DNA from: QHVT01 sp036387915 | Lineage (GTDB): Bacteria; Acidobacteriota; Thermoanaerobaculia; Gp7-AA8 | Assembly (NCBI GenBank): GCA_036387915.1 | Contig: DASVSV010000429.1 | Location: 1-14,169 of the forward strand | Length of the DNA stretch: 14,169 nucleotides | Direction: 5' to 3' | Position numbers and translations under genes: made by a program | Notes under the pieces: generated by a model | Database searches by the model: none | What the model was told of the DNA's origin: nothing | The model's input: the letters and a program-made list of their open reading frames with translations, nothing else | In this document: one piece after another, positions 6,922-14,169 of the stretch | How the letters are laid out: each line of letters starts with the position of its first letter | Numbering within the stretch: the stretch's first letter is position 1

Positions 6922-8831
6922 TTGCTCACCAGCACCAGCGGCTTCTGATCCGACGCGGCCACGGTCGTGTAGTACTGCCGCAGCGCGTCGTAATTCCTGG
7001 TCTCGATCAGCATCGTGTTGACCATGCTGGAGCGCTTGAACACCAGCTCGCGTCCGTTCTGCTTGACCTCGTTCGTGTAAGCCACCGCGCCGGCGTCCAG
7101 CGTCACGGCCTGCGGAATGGCGGCCGGCGAGAGGCCTTCCGGCAACGTCAGCTTCACTTCGTCTTCCACGCGGCGCGGGTACTGGTAGTAGATCGGGTGC
7201 GTGCGCGTCGCCGCGGCGAACGGGTTCTTGGCGTGCGATGCGAACACCGACACCGGGATCACGGTGCGGCTGCCCGCGGCCGAGACGAAGCCTGGCAGAG
7301 TGACGTCGTACTTGGCGACGACCGGCTCCGCGTGCGACGTCGCCCCCTTGAGCTCCGTCAGCTTCACGGTCGCGCCGTCGGGGAACCAGGCCCTGGTCTC
7401 TTCCTCGAACGCCTTCGTGCGCGCGGCCTCGTCATCGCCCCACGTGCGCATCCGCGCGCGCAGCGCGTCCTGCCCGTTGTACGTGATGGTGATCGTCCCC
7501 TCGAGCCTCTCCTCGATGAGCTTGAGGTCGGCCGCGCGATGCAGGATGGCGCTCTCCGGCTTCGCCTCCGCCACGACCAGCAGCTCCGCCGGCTGGCCCT
7601 TCACCAGACGGAAGCCCGGCACCTGCGACTTCTCCCACGACACGATCCCGAACGGCGCGCTCGGCGAGCCGGGATCGAGGTACACCGGCTTGCCGTCGAT
7701 CATCACCGCGGCGATCTCGGTCGACATCTGCTCGGCGTCCGGAATCTGCCTGGCGAAGAAGCGCTCGTCGCGCGGCGCCACGCGGATGATGTTCGCGTCC
7801 AGTCCGGCCGCGCGGGCCAGCGCCACGAACGCACGCGTGATCTCCAGGCGGTAGCCGGAGCCCTTGGCCAGCACGTCGGCCGCGTTCTTCTTGTCCTTCT
7901 CGGTCGGCTCGTCCTCGTAGCTGAGGTTCTTCACCGACTGCACTTTCGCGTAGACGTTCTGCGCGGTCTCCAGCGGCGTCTTGCCGATCAGCGGATCGGC
8001 GGTCGCCTTCAGCACCGCCACCTTGCCGATGAAGTCCTCGGACTGTTTGGTCCACGACTTCGTCTGCGCGGGCCAGAACTCTTCCGGCTTCATGCGGCTG
8101 GTCGTGTAATAGAAGTTGACGCGCGACGTGAGCTGCTCGTCCGGCGGCGCCAGCTCCTCGGACGTGAACGCCGGCACGTTCTCCAGCTCGAGGAAATACT
8201 CGTTGCGATTCTTGGCCGGCATCTTCCCAGCGGGGAGATTGAAGTACGTGAAGAACGCGCCGTACTCGCCGCCGGAGTCGTACGGACGCAGGGTCATCTT
8301 CGTGTGCAGCACCGGGATGTCGCGCTGCACCGTCCAGGTGGTGTTCAACAGCAGCAGGTCCGCCCAGCGCCGCTGGAAGCGGTATTCGAGGATGCTCCCC
8401 GGCTGCACGCCCGCGAGACTGAACGTCTTCGCGCGCAGACGCACGCCGCCCGACTTGAACAGCACCTTGTCGTAGACCTTGCCGTCGAACGGCACGATCT
8501 TCCCGTCCGGCTGAATGGTGCGCGCCGAGATGTCGGTGATGCGCCCGTTGATCGGATAACCCGAGACGTACGGGATCTCGACGTCGGCGTACTTTTTCCC
8601 CTCTTCGTTGAAGACCTTGATGCGGTGGTATTCAGAAGAGCTGGAGTTCGTGTCGTCGTCGAGACGGATCCAGTCCAGCACCGCCGCCGGCGCTCCGGGC
8701 ATGTAGCTGACGTTCTTCATCGCCAGCTCTTCCGGCGTGGCCGAACGGAAATCCTGTGACTGCGAGAAACCGGCGGAGAGAGACGTGGCCGCGAGCAGGC
8801 ACACGAGGACTGCAGTCGTCAATCTGAACAT
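6918..8831 (-). CDS. Secreted DUF3857 protein with degenerate transglutaminase core (probable pseudoenzyme)
   Basis: A 637-aa exported paralogue of the downstream gene with nearly the same length and layout: signal peptide (MFRLTTAVLVCLLAATSLSA), DUF3857 region (YHRIKVFNEEGKKYADVEIP; ISARTIQPDGKIVPFDGKVY), transglutaminase-like core and C-terminal beta-rich region. At the place of the catalytic GDC motif it reads KGSGYRLEITRAFVAL, putting Arg328 opposite the partner's Cys314 in an ungapped alignment. The histidine motif FNHVI is replaced by MSTEIAAV. Only the Asp region (VYLDPGSPSAPFG) persists. It therefore probably has no transglutaminase or peptidase chemistry and may bind substrate or its active partner. 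The ATG at 8831 has a moderate ribosome binding site (aaagg, about nine bases upstream). It follows the S9 peptidase gene by 27 bases and overlaps the active paralogue by four. Confidence 0.88.
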   Translation of the reverse strand: MFRLTTAVLVCLLAATSLSAGFSQSQDFRSATPEELAMKNVSYMPGAPAAVLDWIRLDDDTNSSSSEYHRIKVFNEEGKKYADVEIPYVSGYPINGRITDISARTIQPDGKIVPFDGKVYDKVLFKSGGVRLRAKTFSLAGVQPGSILEYRFQRRWADLLLLNTTWTVQRDIPVLHTKMTLRPYDSGGEYGAFFTYFNLPAGKMPAKNRNEYFLELENVPAFTSEELAPPDEQLTSRVNFYYTTSRMKPEEFWPAQTKSWTKQSEDFIGKVAVLKATADPLIGKTPLETAQNVYAKVQSVKNLSYEDEPTEKDKKNAADVLAKGSGYRLEITRAFVALARAAGLDANIIRVAPRDERFFARQIPDAEQMSTEIAAVMIDGKPVYLDPGSPSAPFGIVSWEKSQVPGFRLVKGQPAELLVVAEAKPESAILHRAADLKLIEERLEGTITITYNGQDALRARMRTWGDDEAARTKAFEEETRAWFPDGATVKLTELKGATSHAEPVVAKYDVTLPGFVSAAGSRTVIPVSVFASHAKNPFAAATRTHPIYYQYPRRVEDEVKLTLPEGLSPAAIPQAVTLDAGAVAYTNEVKQNGRELVFKRSSMVNTMLIETRNYDALRQYYTTVAASDQKPLVLVSK

Positions 8832-8858
8832 GGGAGGGACCTTTCGCTGGGAGCTGTG

Positions 8859-11276
8859 TCAGCGCAGTGTACCCTCGAATAACTTCAGAATCCTCTTGTA
8901 TTCATCAGCCCAGCTCGTCGGTTCGACGAAACTGTGGTCCTCCATCGGGTACGCCGCCAGCTCCCAGTTTTCCTTGCGCAATTCGATCAATCGCTGAGCC
9001 AGCCTGACGCTGTCCTGGAAATGCACGTTCACGTCGACCATGCCGTGGCAGATCAGAAGATGTCCCTTCAATCCCTCGGCGAAGTAGATCGGCGACGACC
9101 TGCGATACGCCTCCGGGTCCGTCTGCGGGCGATTGAGGATGTTCGCCGTATACGGGTCGTTGTAATGCGCCCAGTCGGTGACGGGACGCAGCGCCGCGGC
9201 CGACTTGAAGACGTCCGGCGTGGTGAACATCGCCATCAACGCAATGAACCCGCCGTAGCTGCCGCCGTAAATGCCGATTCGTTTCGGGTCGACGCGATGT
9301 TCGTTGACCATCCATTTCGCCGCGTCGACGTGATCGTTCAGGTCGACACCACCCATGTGACGATAGATGGCCGTACGCCAGTCGCGGCCATAGCCGGCCG
9401 ACGCGCGGAAATCGAGGTCGAGCACGAGATAACCGCGCTCCATCAGCAGGTGGTGGAACATGAACTCGCGGTAGTAATTCGACCAGCCGCGATGCACGTT
9501 CTGCAGATATCCGGCGCCGTGCACGAAGACCACCGCCGGCCCGCCGTTCCAGTTGGCCGGCTTGTAAATGCGCGCCGGCACTTTCTTGCCGTCGCGCGCC
9601 GGCACCTGCACGATCGGCACGTCGAGCCACGGGTAATTGAAGAACTCCGGCGCCGGTGAATTCGTGACTTTCTGGCCCGCGACGTACAACTCGTGCGGGC
9701 GGTTCGTATACGAGTAAATGTCCGCGAGCACCGCGCCGTCCGGCGAAGGCTCGGCGTTGTGCCAGCCTGGCTCGGTCGTCAGCTTCGTCATCGCGCCGCC
9801 GCCGACCGGCATCCGATAAAGATGCAGCTCGTGCAGCGACTCTTTGTTGGCGGTGAAGTAGAAGCTCTTCCCGTCGGTCGACGTAGAAATTTCCTGGATC
9901 TCCCAGTTGCCCGTCGTCAGCGTGCGGCGGCCGCCGCCCGCGTACGGGACGCTGTAGAGCTGCATCCACCCGGTGTGCTCGGAGAGGAACCAGACCGTCT
10001 TCGTACCGGCGACGAAACCGGCCGAGTCGTCGTCGAACGAGCGCGTCCACGCCTCGTCATGCTCGTGATGGAGGATGCGCGTCGTCGCCGTGGCCGGGTC
10101 GAACGCCATCAGCCAGCGGTCCTTGTTGTCCGCGGCGCGCACCGGCAACACCGCGGCCGTGCCGTCGTCCGACCAGATCAGCGCGTTCTGCAGCTCGACC
10201 TCGCGCTCGGCCGCCTCGGTCTTGGCACCGGTGGTCTTGGCGTCGGTCGTCGTCTCGCCCTTCGTCTCGGTGGCGGTCTCGGTCTGCTCCGTCTTCTCCG
10301 CCGTCTCCCCTTCCTTCTTCGGCTGGGCCACGGGCGTCTTCTTCAGCCCGTGCTTGAGCCACTGCACCTTGCCGTCGGTCGTGGAGATGCTGCCGACGCG
10401 CGACGAGCCCGCCGGATCGCCGACTTTGCGGCGCGCCGGGATGTCGGTCGTGAAGCCGCTCTCCGTGACGTAGTTCGGGACGATGGTCCGCTTCCCTTCC
10501 GTCGAGTCCGTGGCCAGGAAAGCGATGACGTATTTCTCGTCCGGCGTGAGATGGAGATCGGTGACGCTCTCCCCGGCTTTCAACTTCAGCGGAGCGATGG
10601 CCAGCTCCTTCTTCCTCTCCGCCTCGTCTTCCTTCCTCTCCGCGGCGCGGCGGGCGAGGACGTCGCTCAGTTTGACGGCGTCCTCCGCGACCCACTTCTG
10701 CAGGGCGGTGCGGTCTTTGTTCTCTTCCTCGAACAGCGTGACGTTCGGACCCTTTTCGGTGGCGCCGACGATATTGGTCAACTGCCTGACCGAGCCGTCC
10801 GTCAGCGCAAGCACGTACAGATTGTTGCCGCGCACGAACGCGACCCGCTTCTCGTCACGCGTGAACCGCGGACGCGATTCCGACTCGACGGTCTGCGTCA
10901 GTGCGCGGCGCTTCTTCGCGTCGCTGTCCCAGAGAAAGACGTCGCCGTCGTCGACGAACACGCGCCGTTTGCGGTCGCGCGTCTGGTCGCCCGAGGTGAC
11001 CGGCGTCTGCTTCGCTTCCTCGTCGGTGAGCTTGCGCAGCCCTTTGCCGTCGCGGCCGACGACGTACGTCGTGTACTCGTTTTCTTCGATCGGCTCGTCG
11101 TAGCGTTTCCAGTCGAAGAAGACCTGTTGCCCGTCGTGCGACCAGCGCACGTTGCGCGGCGCATAACCGGCCAGGTTCGGCCCGCGCATGATCGTGTCGA
11201 CCGTCAGCTCGAGGCGCTGCTGGGCAGGGAGGGCGGTGGCGAGGAGGAGCAGGGCGGCGAGGAGCATCCGTCTCAT
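8859..11276 (-). CDS. Secreted S9-family serine peptidase (prolyl oligopeptidase/DPP IV-like)
   Basis: An 805-aa exported peptidase that probably removes N-terminal dipeptides or cleaves oligopeptides, as S9 enzymes do. The start chosen is the ATG at 11276, directly before a signal peptide (MRRMLLAALLLLATALPAQQ); the frame stays open upstream but that extension is Arg/Cys-rich and not signal-like. An ATG three codons on is also possible. Residues about 25-560 form the N-terminal beta-propeller (WSHDGQQVFF, TRDEKRVAFVRG and DGKSFYFTANK repeats). The C-terminal alpha/beta-hydrolase domain has GIYGGSYGGF (Ser673), HGMVDVNVHFQ (Asp748) and MEDHSFVEP (His781), a complete triad. An unusual Thr/Glu/Lys-rich insert lies at about residues 315-362 within the propeller. 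First gene of a three-gene set with two DUF3857 proteins; no strong Shine-Dalgarno is seen. Confidence 0.93.
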   Translation of the reverse strand: MRRMLLAALLLLATALPAQQRLELTVDTIMRGPNLAGYAPRNVRWSHDGQQVFFDWKRYDEPIEENEYTTYVVGRDGKGLRKLTDEEAKQTPVTSGDQTRDRKRRVFVDDGDVFLWDSDAKKRRALTQTVESESRPRFTRDEKRVAFVRGNNLYVLALTDGSVRQLTNIVGATEKGPNVTLFEEENKDRTALQKWVAEDAVKLSDVLARRAAERKEDEAERKKELAIAPLKLKAGESVTDLHLTPDEKYVIAFLATDSTEGKRTIVPNYVTESGFTTDIPARRKVGDPAGSSRVGSISTTDGKVQWLKHGLKKTPVAQPKKEGETAEKTEQTETATETKGETTTDAKTTGAKTEAAEREVELQNALIWSDDGTAAVLPVRAADNKDRWLMAFDPATATTRILHHEHDEAWTRSFDDDSAGFVAGTKTVWFLSEHTGWMQLYSVPYAGGGRRTLTTGNWEIQEISTSTDGKSFYFTANKESLHELHLYRMPVGGGAMTKLTTEPGWHNAEPSPDGAVLADIYSYTNRPHELYVAGQKVTNSPAPEFFNYPWLDVPIVQVPARDGKKVPARIYKPANWNGGPAVVFVHGAGYLQNVHRGWSNYYREFMFHHLLMERGYLVLDLDFRASAGYGRDWRTAIYRHMGGVDLNDHVDAAKWMVNEHRVDPKRIGIYGGSYGGFIALMAMFTTPDVFKSAAALRPVTDWAHYNDPYTANILNRPQTDPEAYRRSSPIYFAEGLKGHLLICHGMVDVNVHFQDSVRLAQRLIELRKENWELAAYPMEDHSFVEPTSWADEYKRILKLFEGTLR

Positions 11277-11412
11277 GGGACGGGGATGATAAGCCTCCGC
11301 GGCGCATCGCGTGCGCCGTTCACAGGAACGTGTTTGTGCGACACGCAAAAAGGCCCTTCGCTATACTGCCCGCGGGTCAGACCAAAACAATTCGAGTCCC
11401 AGGGTGCCGCGA
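11277..11412. promoter_or_regulatory. Divergent intergenic promoter region between S9 peptidase and Ser/Thr kinase genes
   Basis: This 136-base gap must serve both the minus-strand peptidase operon and the plus-strand kinase. It holds a perfect 7-bp inverted repeat with a 5-base spacer (cggcgca at 11300-11306, tgcgccg at 11312-11318) that could be an operator. A weaker 5-bp palindrome (cgtgt/acacg) spans 11329-11345. On the plus strand TATACT at 11362-11367 resembles a -10 box, but no good -35 lies at standard spacing. The motif agggtg, about eight bases before the kinase ATG, is a plausible ribosome binding site. Being divergent is seen; regulatory roles are inferred. Confidence 0.4.
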
Positions 11413-13863
11413 ATGCTTTCCGGACAGCGCTTCGGCCATATCCGTGTCAACCACCACCTCGGCGAGGGCGGTATGGGCACGGTCTACGCCGGTTTCGACG
11501 AGACGCTCCGCCGCCGCGTGGCGGTGAAGGTGCTCCAGTCCGACCAGCGTCTCGATCCCGAGGCGCGCGTGCGGCTGATCCGTGAGGCGCGCTCGCTCTC
11601 GCAGCTCGACCATCCCAACATCTGCCGCATCTACGATTACATCGAAGGCGACGACGCCGACCTGCTCATCCTCGAGTACATCGAGGGGAAAACGCTGCGG
11701 GACGCGATCGAGGCCGGGCTTTCTCCCGCCGAAAAGCTGCACGTCAGCACCGCGCTGGCCAACGTCCTGGTGGCGGCCCATCGGGCCGGCATCATTCATC
11801 GCGATCTCAAGCCCGAGAACGTGATGCTCACTCCCGAGGGGCAGGTCAAGGTCCTCGACTTCGGCCTCGCGGCATGGCTCGAAGACCGGACCGCACGCGA
11901 GTCACCGCGGATGCGGCTCGCGGTTCCGCACGAAGAAGAGCTCGATCGCTCCGGCTCGATTCATCTCCGCACCATGGCCGGCATGGCCCTCGGCACGCCG
12001 CTCTACATGAGTCCGGAGCAGGCCCGCGGGGAGCAACTCACGGCCGCCAGCGACATCTACTCGTTCGGGCTGCTGCTGCAGACGCTCTTCACCGGCAGCG
12101 ATCCTTACCCGGCGTACATGGGCGCGCGTGACGTCATGCTGATGGCCTCGCGCGGCGAGTCGTTGCCGGTGACCGGCGTCGACCGCGACGTCGCGGCGCT
12201 GATCAACAGTCTGAAATCGCTTGCGCCGACTGACCGGCCGACCGCCGCGGAAGCGACGCGCCGGCTCGCGCTCATCGTCGACAAGCCGAAGCGGCTCATC
12301 CGCCGGGCCGTGGCCGCCGTGCTGCTGGCGGTGTTCCTGTCCGGCATCGGCAAGTACACGTTCGACCTGCGGCGCGAGCGCGCGGCGGCACTGGCCGCGG
12401 AGCACCGCGCCGTCGTCGCGCAACGGGAGGCGGCCACGCGGCGCGCGCAGGCCGAGGACCTCATCACCTTCATGCTCGGCGACCTGCGCAAGAAGCTCGA
12501 GCCGATCGGAAAGCTCGACCTGCTCGACGACGTCGGCGAGCGCGCGCTGACGTATTCGGGATCGCTGCAACCGTCGCTCATGACGGCGGCCGAGCTGGCC
12601 CGCAGCGCCAAGGTGCTCAATCAACTCGGCGACGTGCGCATCCTGCAGGGACGGCTCCCCGACGCGGCGGTGATGTTTGCCCGAGCGCGCTCGCTGGCGC
12701 AGGCCGCCGTCGCGAAAGACGCGTCCAATCAGGAGGCGCAGCTCGCGCTGATGGCCGCGTATTTCGGCCACGGCGACACGGCCCGGCGCCGCGGCGACCT
12801 CGCCGAATCGCTGCAACACAATGAGCTCTACCTGGCCACGGCCCGTCGCCTTTCGGCGGCCTGGCCGAACAATGAGGACTATCGCCTCGAGACCGCATAC
12901 GCGCACGCGACCGTCGGCACGCTGCTCATGAGCGATGCGCGCTACACCGAGGCGCGAAAGCATTTCGAGGAAGCGATGCGCATCAAGTTGGCCCGCATCG
13001 CACGCGACCCGATGAACCTCGAATGGCAGGCCGATCTCGCCAACACCATCAACAAAGTCGGCGTGAACCTGATGCGCACGGGCGATCTATCCGGCGCACG
13101 GAAACAGTTCGAGGCGCAGAAGCAGATCAGCCAGAAACTCGTGGCGTTCGCTCCCGATCACGCTACGTGGAAACAGAGTCTCGCCCTCAGTCACGCTTTT
13201 CTCGGTTCCGCGCTGCTGAGGACCGGCGCCCTCGCCGAGGCCGAGCGCGAATACGAGGCGGAGCTGCGCATCGAACGCTCACTCGCCGAGATCGATCCGG
13301 AGAACACCGGATGGCAACGCAATCTGGCCGTCACCATGTCGTGGGTGGCGGCGCTGCGTGCCCGAAGGGGACTGGCCGCCGAGGCCGATGTTGCCTTCCG
13401 GGAGGCCGAGAAAATTCTGGAGGACGTCATCCGCCGCGATTCCGGCCGCGTCTCCCATCAGAACGATCTCGCCTTCCTGCGCGCGAGATGGGCGATGTCG
13501 TCTCTGCAGCGCCGCGACTTGGGCCGGGCGCGCGCGGTATGGCAGCGCGCGTGGACATTGCTCGGCGAGCGTCCGCGCACCGATGCGGCCAGCCGTCCGA
13601 GTACGTTGGAAGTGATCCTGACCGGCATTGCCGTGGCCCGTGCCGCCGGCGACCGGAAGACGCTCGATGAATTGCAGACCCGAGCCGACGCGCTGTTCGC
13701 GCAGGCGCCGATGGTCAGCTCGTCCGATCCGGAAGTGCTCGCATTACGCGCGCGGCTGCTCGTGACCACGAGCCGCGCCGAGGAAGCAGAACCGCTGATC
13801 GTGCGCCTGACTGCGACCGGCTATCGCCATCCTGATTATGAATGGTCGGTGAATGCCCGATGA
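11413..13863 (+). CDS. Membrane-anchored Ser/Thr protein kinase (PknB-type) with TPR-like C-terminal half
   Basis: An 816-aa signalling protein. The ATG at 11413 is chosen because MLSGQRFGHIRVNHHLGEGG leads straight into the kinase fold and agggtg lies upstream; the frame stays open farther upstream. The cytoplasmic kinase domain (about residues 7-280) has the Gly loop GEGGMGTVY, ATP-binding Lys39 (VAVKVL), catalytic Asp131 (HRDLKPEN), metal-binding Asp149 (DFGLA) and the P+1 motif TPLYMSPEQARG, so it should be active. One transmembrane helix lies at about 297-315 (RAVAAVLLAVFLSGIG), then an Ala/Arg/Glu-rich coiled-coil-like stretch. A conserved-looking segment from 348 (EDLITFMLGDLRKKLEPIGK) precedes about 430 residues of helical, TPR-like repeats such as GDLAESLQHNELYLATAR. 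By topology the repeats would be on the far side of the membrane. It may sense or assemble protein partners; targets unknown. Confidence 0.93.
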   Translation: MLSGQRFGHIRVNHHLGEGGMGTVYAGFDETLRRRVAVKVLQSDQRLDPEARVRLIREARSLSQLDHPNICRIYDYIEGDDADLLILEYIEGKTLRDAIEAGLSPAEKLHVSTALANVLVAAHRAGIIHRDLKPENVMLTPEGQVKVLDFGLAAWLEDRTARESPRMRLAVPHEEELDRSGSIHLRTMAGMALGTPLYMSPEQARGEQLTAASDIYSFGLLLQTLFTGSDPYPAYMGARDVMLMASRGESLPVTGVDRDVAALINSLKSLAPTDRPTAAEATRRLALIVDKPKRLIRRAVAAVLLAVFLSGIGKYTFDLRRERAAALAAEHRAVVAQREAATRRAQAEDLITFMLGDLRKKLEPIGKLDLLDDVGERALTYSGSLQPSLMTAAELARSAKVLNQLGDVRILQGRLPDAAVMFARARSLAQAAVAKDASNQEAQLALMAAYFGHGDTARRRGDLAESLQHNELYLATARRLSAAWPNNEDYRLETAYAHATVGTLLMSDARYTEARKHFEEAMRIKLARIARDPMNLEWQADLANTINKVGVNLMRTGDLSGARKQFEAQKQISQKLVAFAPDHATWKQSLALSHAFLGSALLRTGALAEAEREYEAELRIERSLAEIDPENTGWQRNLAVTMSWVAALRARRGLAAEADVAFREAEKILEDVIRRDSGRVSHQNDLAFLRARWAMSSLQRRDLGRARAVWQRAWTLLGERPRTDAASRPSTLEVILTGIAVARAAGDRKTLDELQTRADALFAQAPMVSSSDPEVLALRARLLVTTSRAEEAEPLIVRLTATGYRHPDYEWSVNAR

Positions 13864-13866
13864 CGT

Positions 13867-13881
13867 CCGGCTCTCCGCCGG
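13867..13881 (+). repeat. Short hairpin after the kinase stop codon
   Basis: The bases ccggc, then tctcc, then gccgg form a perfect 5-bp stem with a 5-base loop, starting three bases after the kinase stop. No run of T follows, so it is not a convincing intrinsic terminator; it might act as a processing or attenuation hairpin between the kinase and the next gene. Confidence 0.35.
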
Positions 13882-13911
13882 CATCAGCAGCACACCGACG
13901 CGCTGTACCTT

Positions 13912-13917
13912 GGAGGG
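13912..13917 (+). promoter_or_regulatory. Strong ribosome binding site fixing the start at 13924
   Basis: GGAGGG at 13912-13917 is followed by six bases (agacaa) and then ATG. This is the best Shine-Dalgarno match in the window. It decides the start of the truncated downstream gene, which would otherwise be hard to call because it has no stop codon before the window end. Confidence 0.75.
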
Positions 13918-13923
13918 AGACAA

Positions 13924-14169
13924 ATGCCAGAAGCACAACCGATCTTCGTCACTGTGAATTACAGCAACGGGCAATGGACCTACAATCCACCGGGCAACAT
14001 CGTCGTCAATCTTCGGAACACGCAGGAACAAGGGAATTACGCGATCATCTTTGACCTGTCCGGCGACCCCGGCATCACGTGGGCGCCGAATTGGATCACT
14101 TGGGTGCGCAACGGGCCACCTCCGGGACTCGAACAGGGGTACACCCTGCCCCAGATCTCCGACACCCAT
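13924..14169 (+). CDS. Partial gene of unrecognised function, cut by the window end
   Basis: An open frame of 82 codons with no stop reaches the last base of the window. It begins at an ATG preceded by a strong GGAGGG site. The visible product starts MPEAQPIFVTVNYSNGQWTY and continues with alternating hydrophobic and polar stretches (NIVVNLRN, YAIIFDL, ITWAPNWITWVRN) that suggest beta strands. It is rich in Trp, Asn, Gly and Pro, has no Cys so far, and shows no signal peptide or membrane helix. I do not recognise the family. It lies 60 bases after the kinase gene on the same strand and may be co-transcribed, making it a candidate partner or substrate by position only. GC content is about 50% over its first 120 bases against about 70% in the kinase gene, which may mean different origin or constraint. 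Confidence 0.7.
   Translation, partial: MPEAQPIFVTVNYSNGQWTYNPPGNIVVNLRNTQEQGNYAIIFDLSGDPGITWAPNWITWVRNGPPPGLEQGYTLPQISDTH

Noticed and set aside
5170..6948. A 592-codon plus-strand open frame
   Set aside because: Antisense shadow of the transglutaminase-like gene; Arg/His/Leu-rich composition without domain pattern.
7197..8759. A 520-codon plus-strand open frame
   Set aside because: Antisense shadow of the degenerate DUF3857 gene; Arg-rich with no start context.
11277..11348. Longer N-terminus for the S9 peptidase
   Set aside because: The extension is Cys/Arg-rich and unlike a signal peptide, whereas the ATG at 11276 starts a good one.
11311..11412. Longer N-terminus for the kinase
   Set aside because: It lies in the divergent promoter gap, overlaps the palindrome and TATACT box, and adds no kinase-like sequence; the ATG at 11413 has a ribosome binding site.
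9693..11585. A 630-codon plus-strand open frame
   Set aside because: Antisense to the S9 peptidase and then out of frame with the kinase; Arg-rich low-complexity product.
13744..14169. Minus-strand open frame of 141 codons at the right edge
   Set aside because: Opposes the kinase end and the plus-strand gene with the strong GGAGGG site; it has no recognisable domain.

Overview
This high-GC window (mostly about 65-73% by hand count on sample lines) is compactly coded. The gene repertoire is typical of Acidobacteriota-type genomes: paired DUF3857/transglutaminase-like secreted proteins, a large S9 prolyl oligopeptidase, a PknB-like Ser/Thr kinase with a helical-repeat tail, and a PafA-like phosphatase. 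That taxonomic call rests on gene content and style only, so it is an inference. No RNA gene, phage gene, transposase or CRISPR array was recognised.

Layout. (1) Bases 2-3360, plus strand, form a tightly overlapping four-gene operon. It holds an e(P4)-family acid phosphatase lipoprotein, a PafA-like alkaline phosphatase-superfamily enzyme starting at TTG inside the preceding stop, a small SEC-C zinc-motif membrane protein with a duplicated tail, and a lipoprotein with a TonB C-terminal domain. The theme is envelope phosphate-ester hydrolysis plus possible energy transduction. (2) Bases 3361-3509 hold a REP/MITE-like palindromic element with 20-bp terminal inverted repeats between convergent genes. 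(3) Bases 3510-11276, minus strand, read from right to left: S9 peptidase, a DUF3857 protein with a degenerate transglutaminase core, a DUF3857 protein with an intact Cys-His-Asp triad, a long inverted repeat, and rimO. The first three are spaced like an operon and look like a peptide-processing module of the envelope or periplasm. rimO (ribosomal protein S12 methylthiolation) is separated from them by the hairpin. (4) Bases 11277-11412 are a divergent promoter region. (5) Bases 11413-13863, plus strand, encode a membrane-anchored Ser/Thr kinase with a TPR-like C-terminal half. After 60 bases and a strong ribosome binding site comes the start of a gene of unrecognised function, cut by the window end. 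Its base composition drops to about 50-54% GC.

Nothing here is a clearly new multi-gene system. The most unusual signals are the active/degenerate transglutaminase pair, the phosphatase that lacks the usual phosphate-contacting Lys and any obvious export signal, three kinds of palindromic repeat (one translated in frame inside that phosphatase), the duplicated tail of the SEC-C protein, and the low-GC unknown gene next to the kinase.
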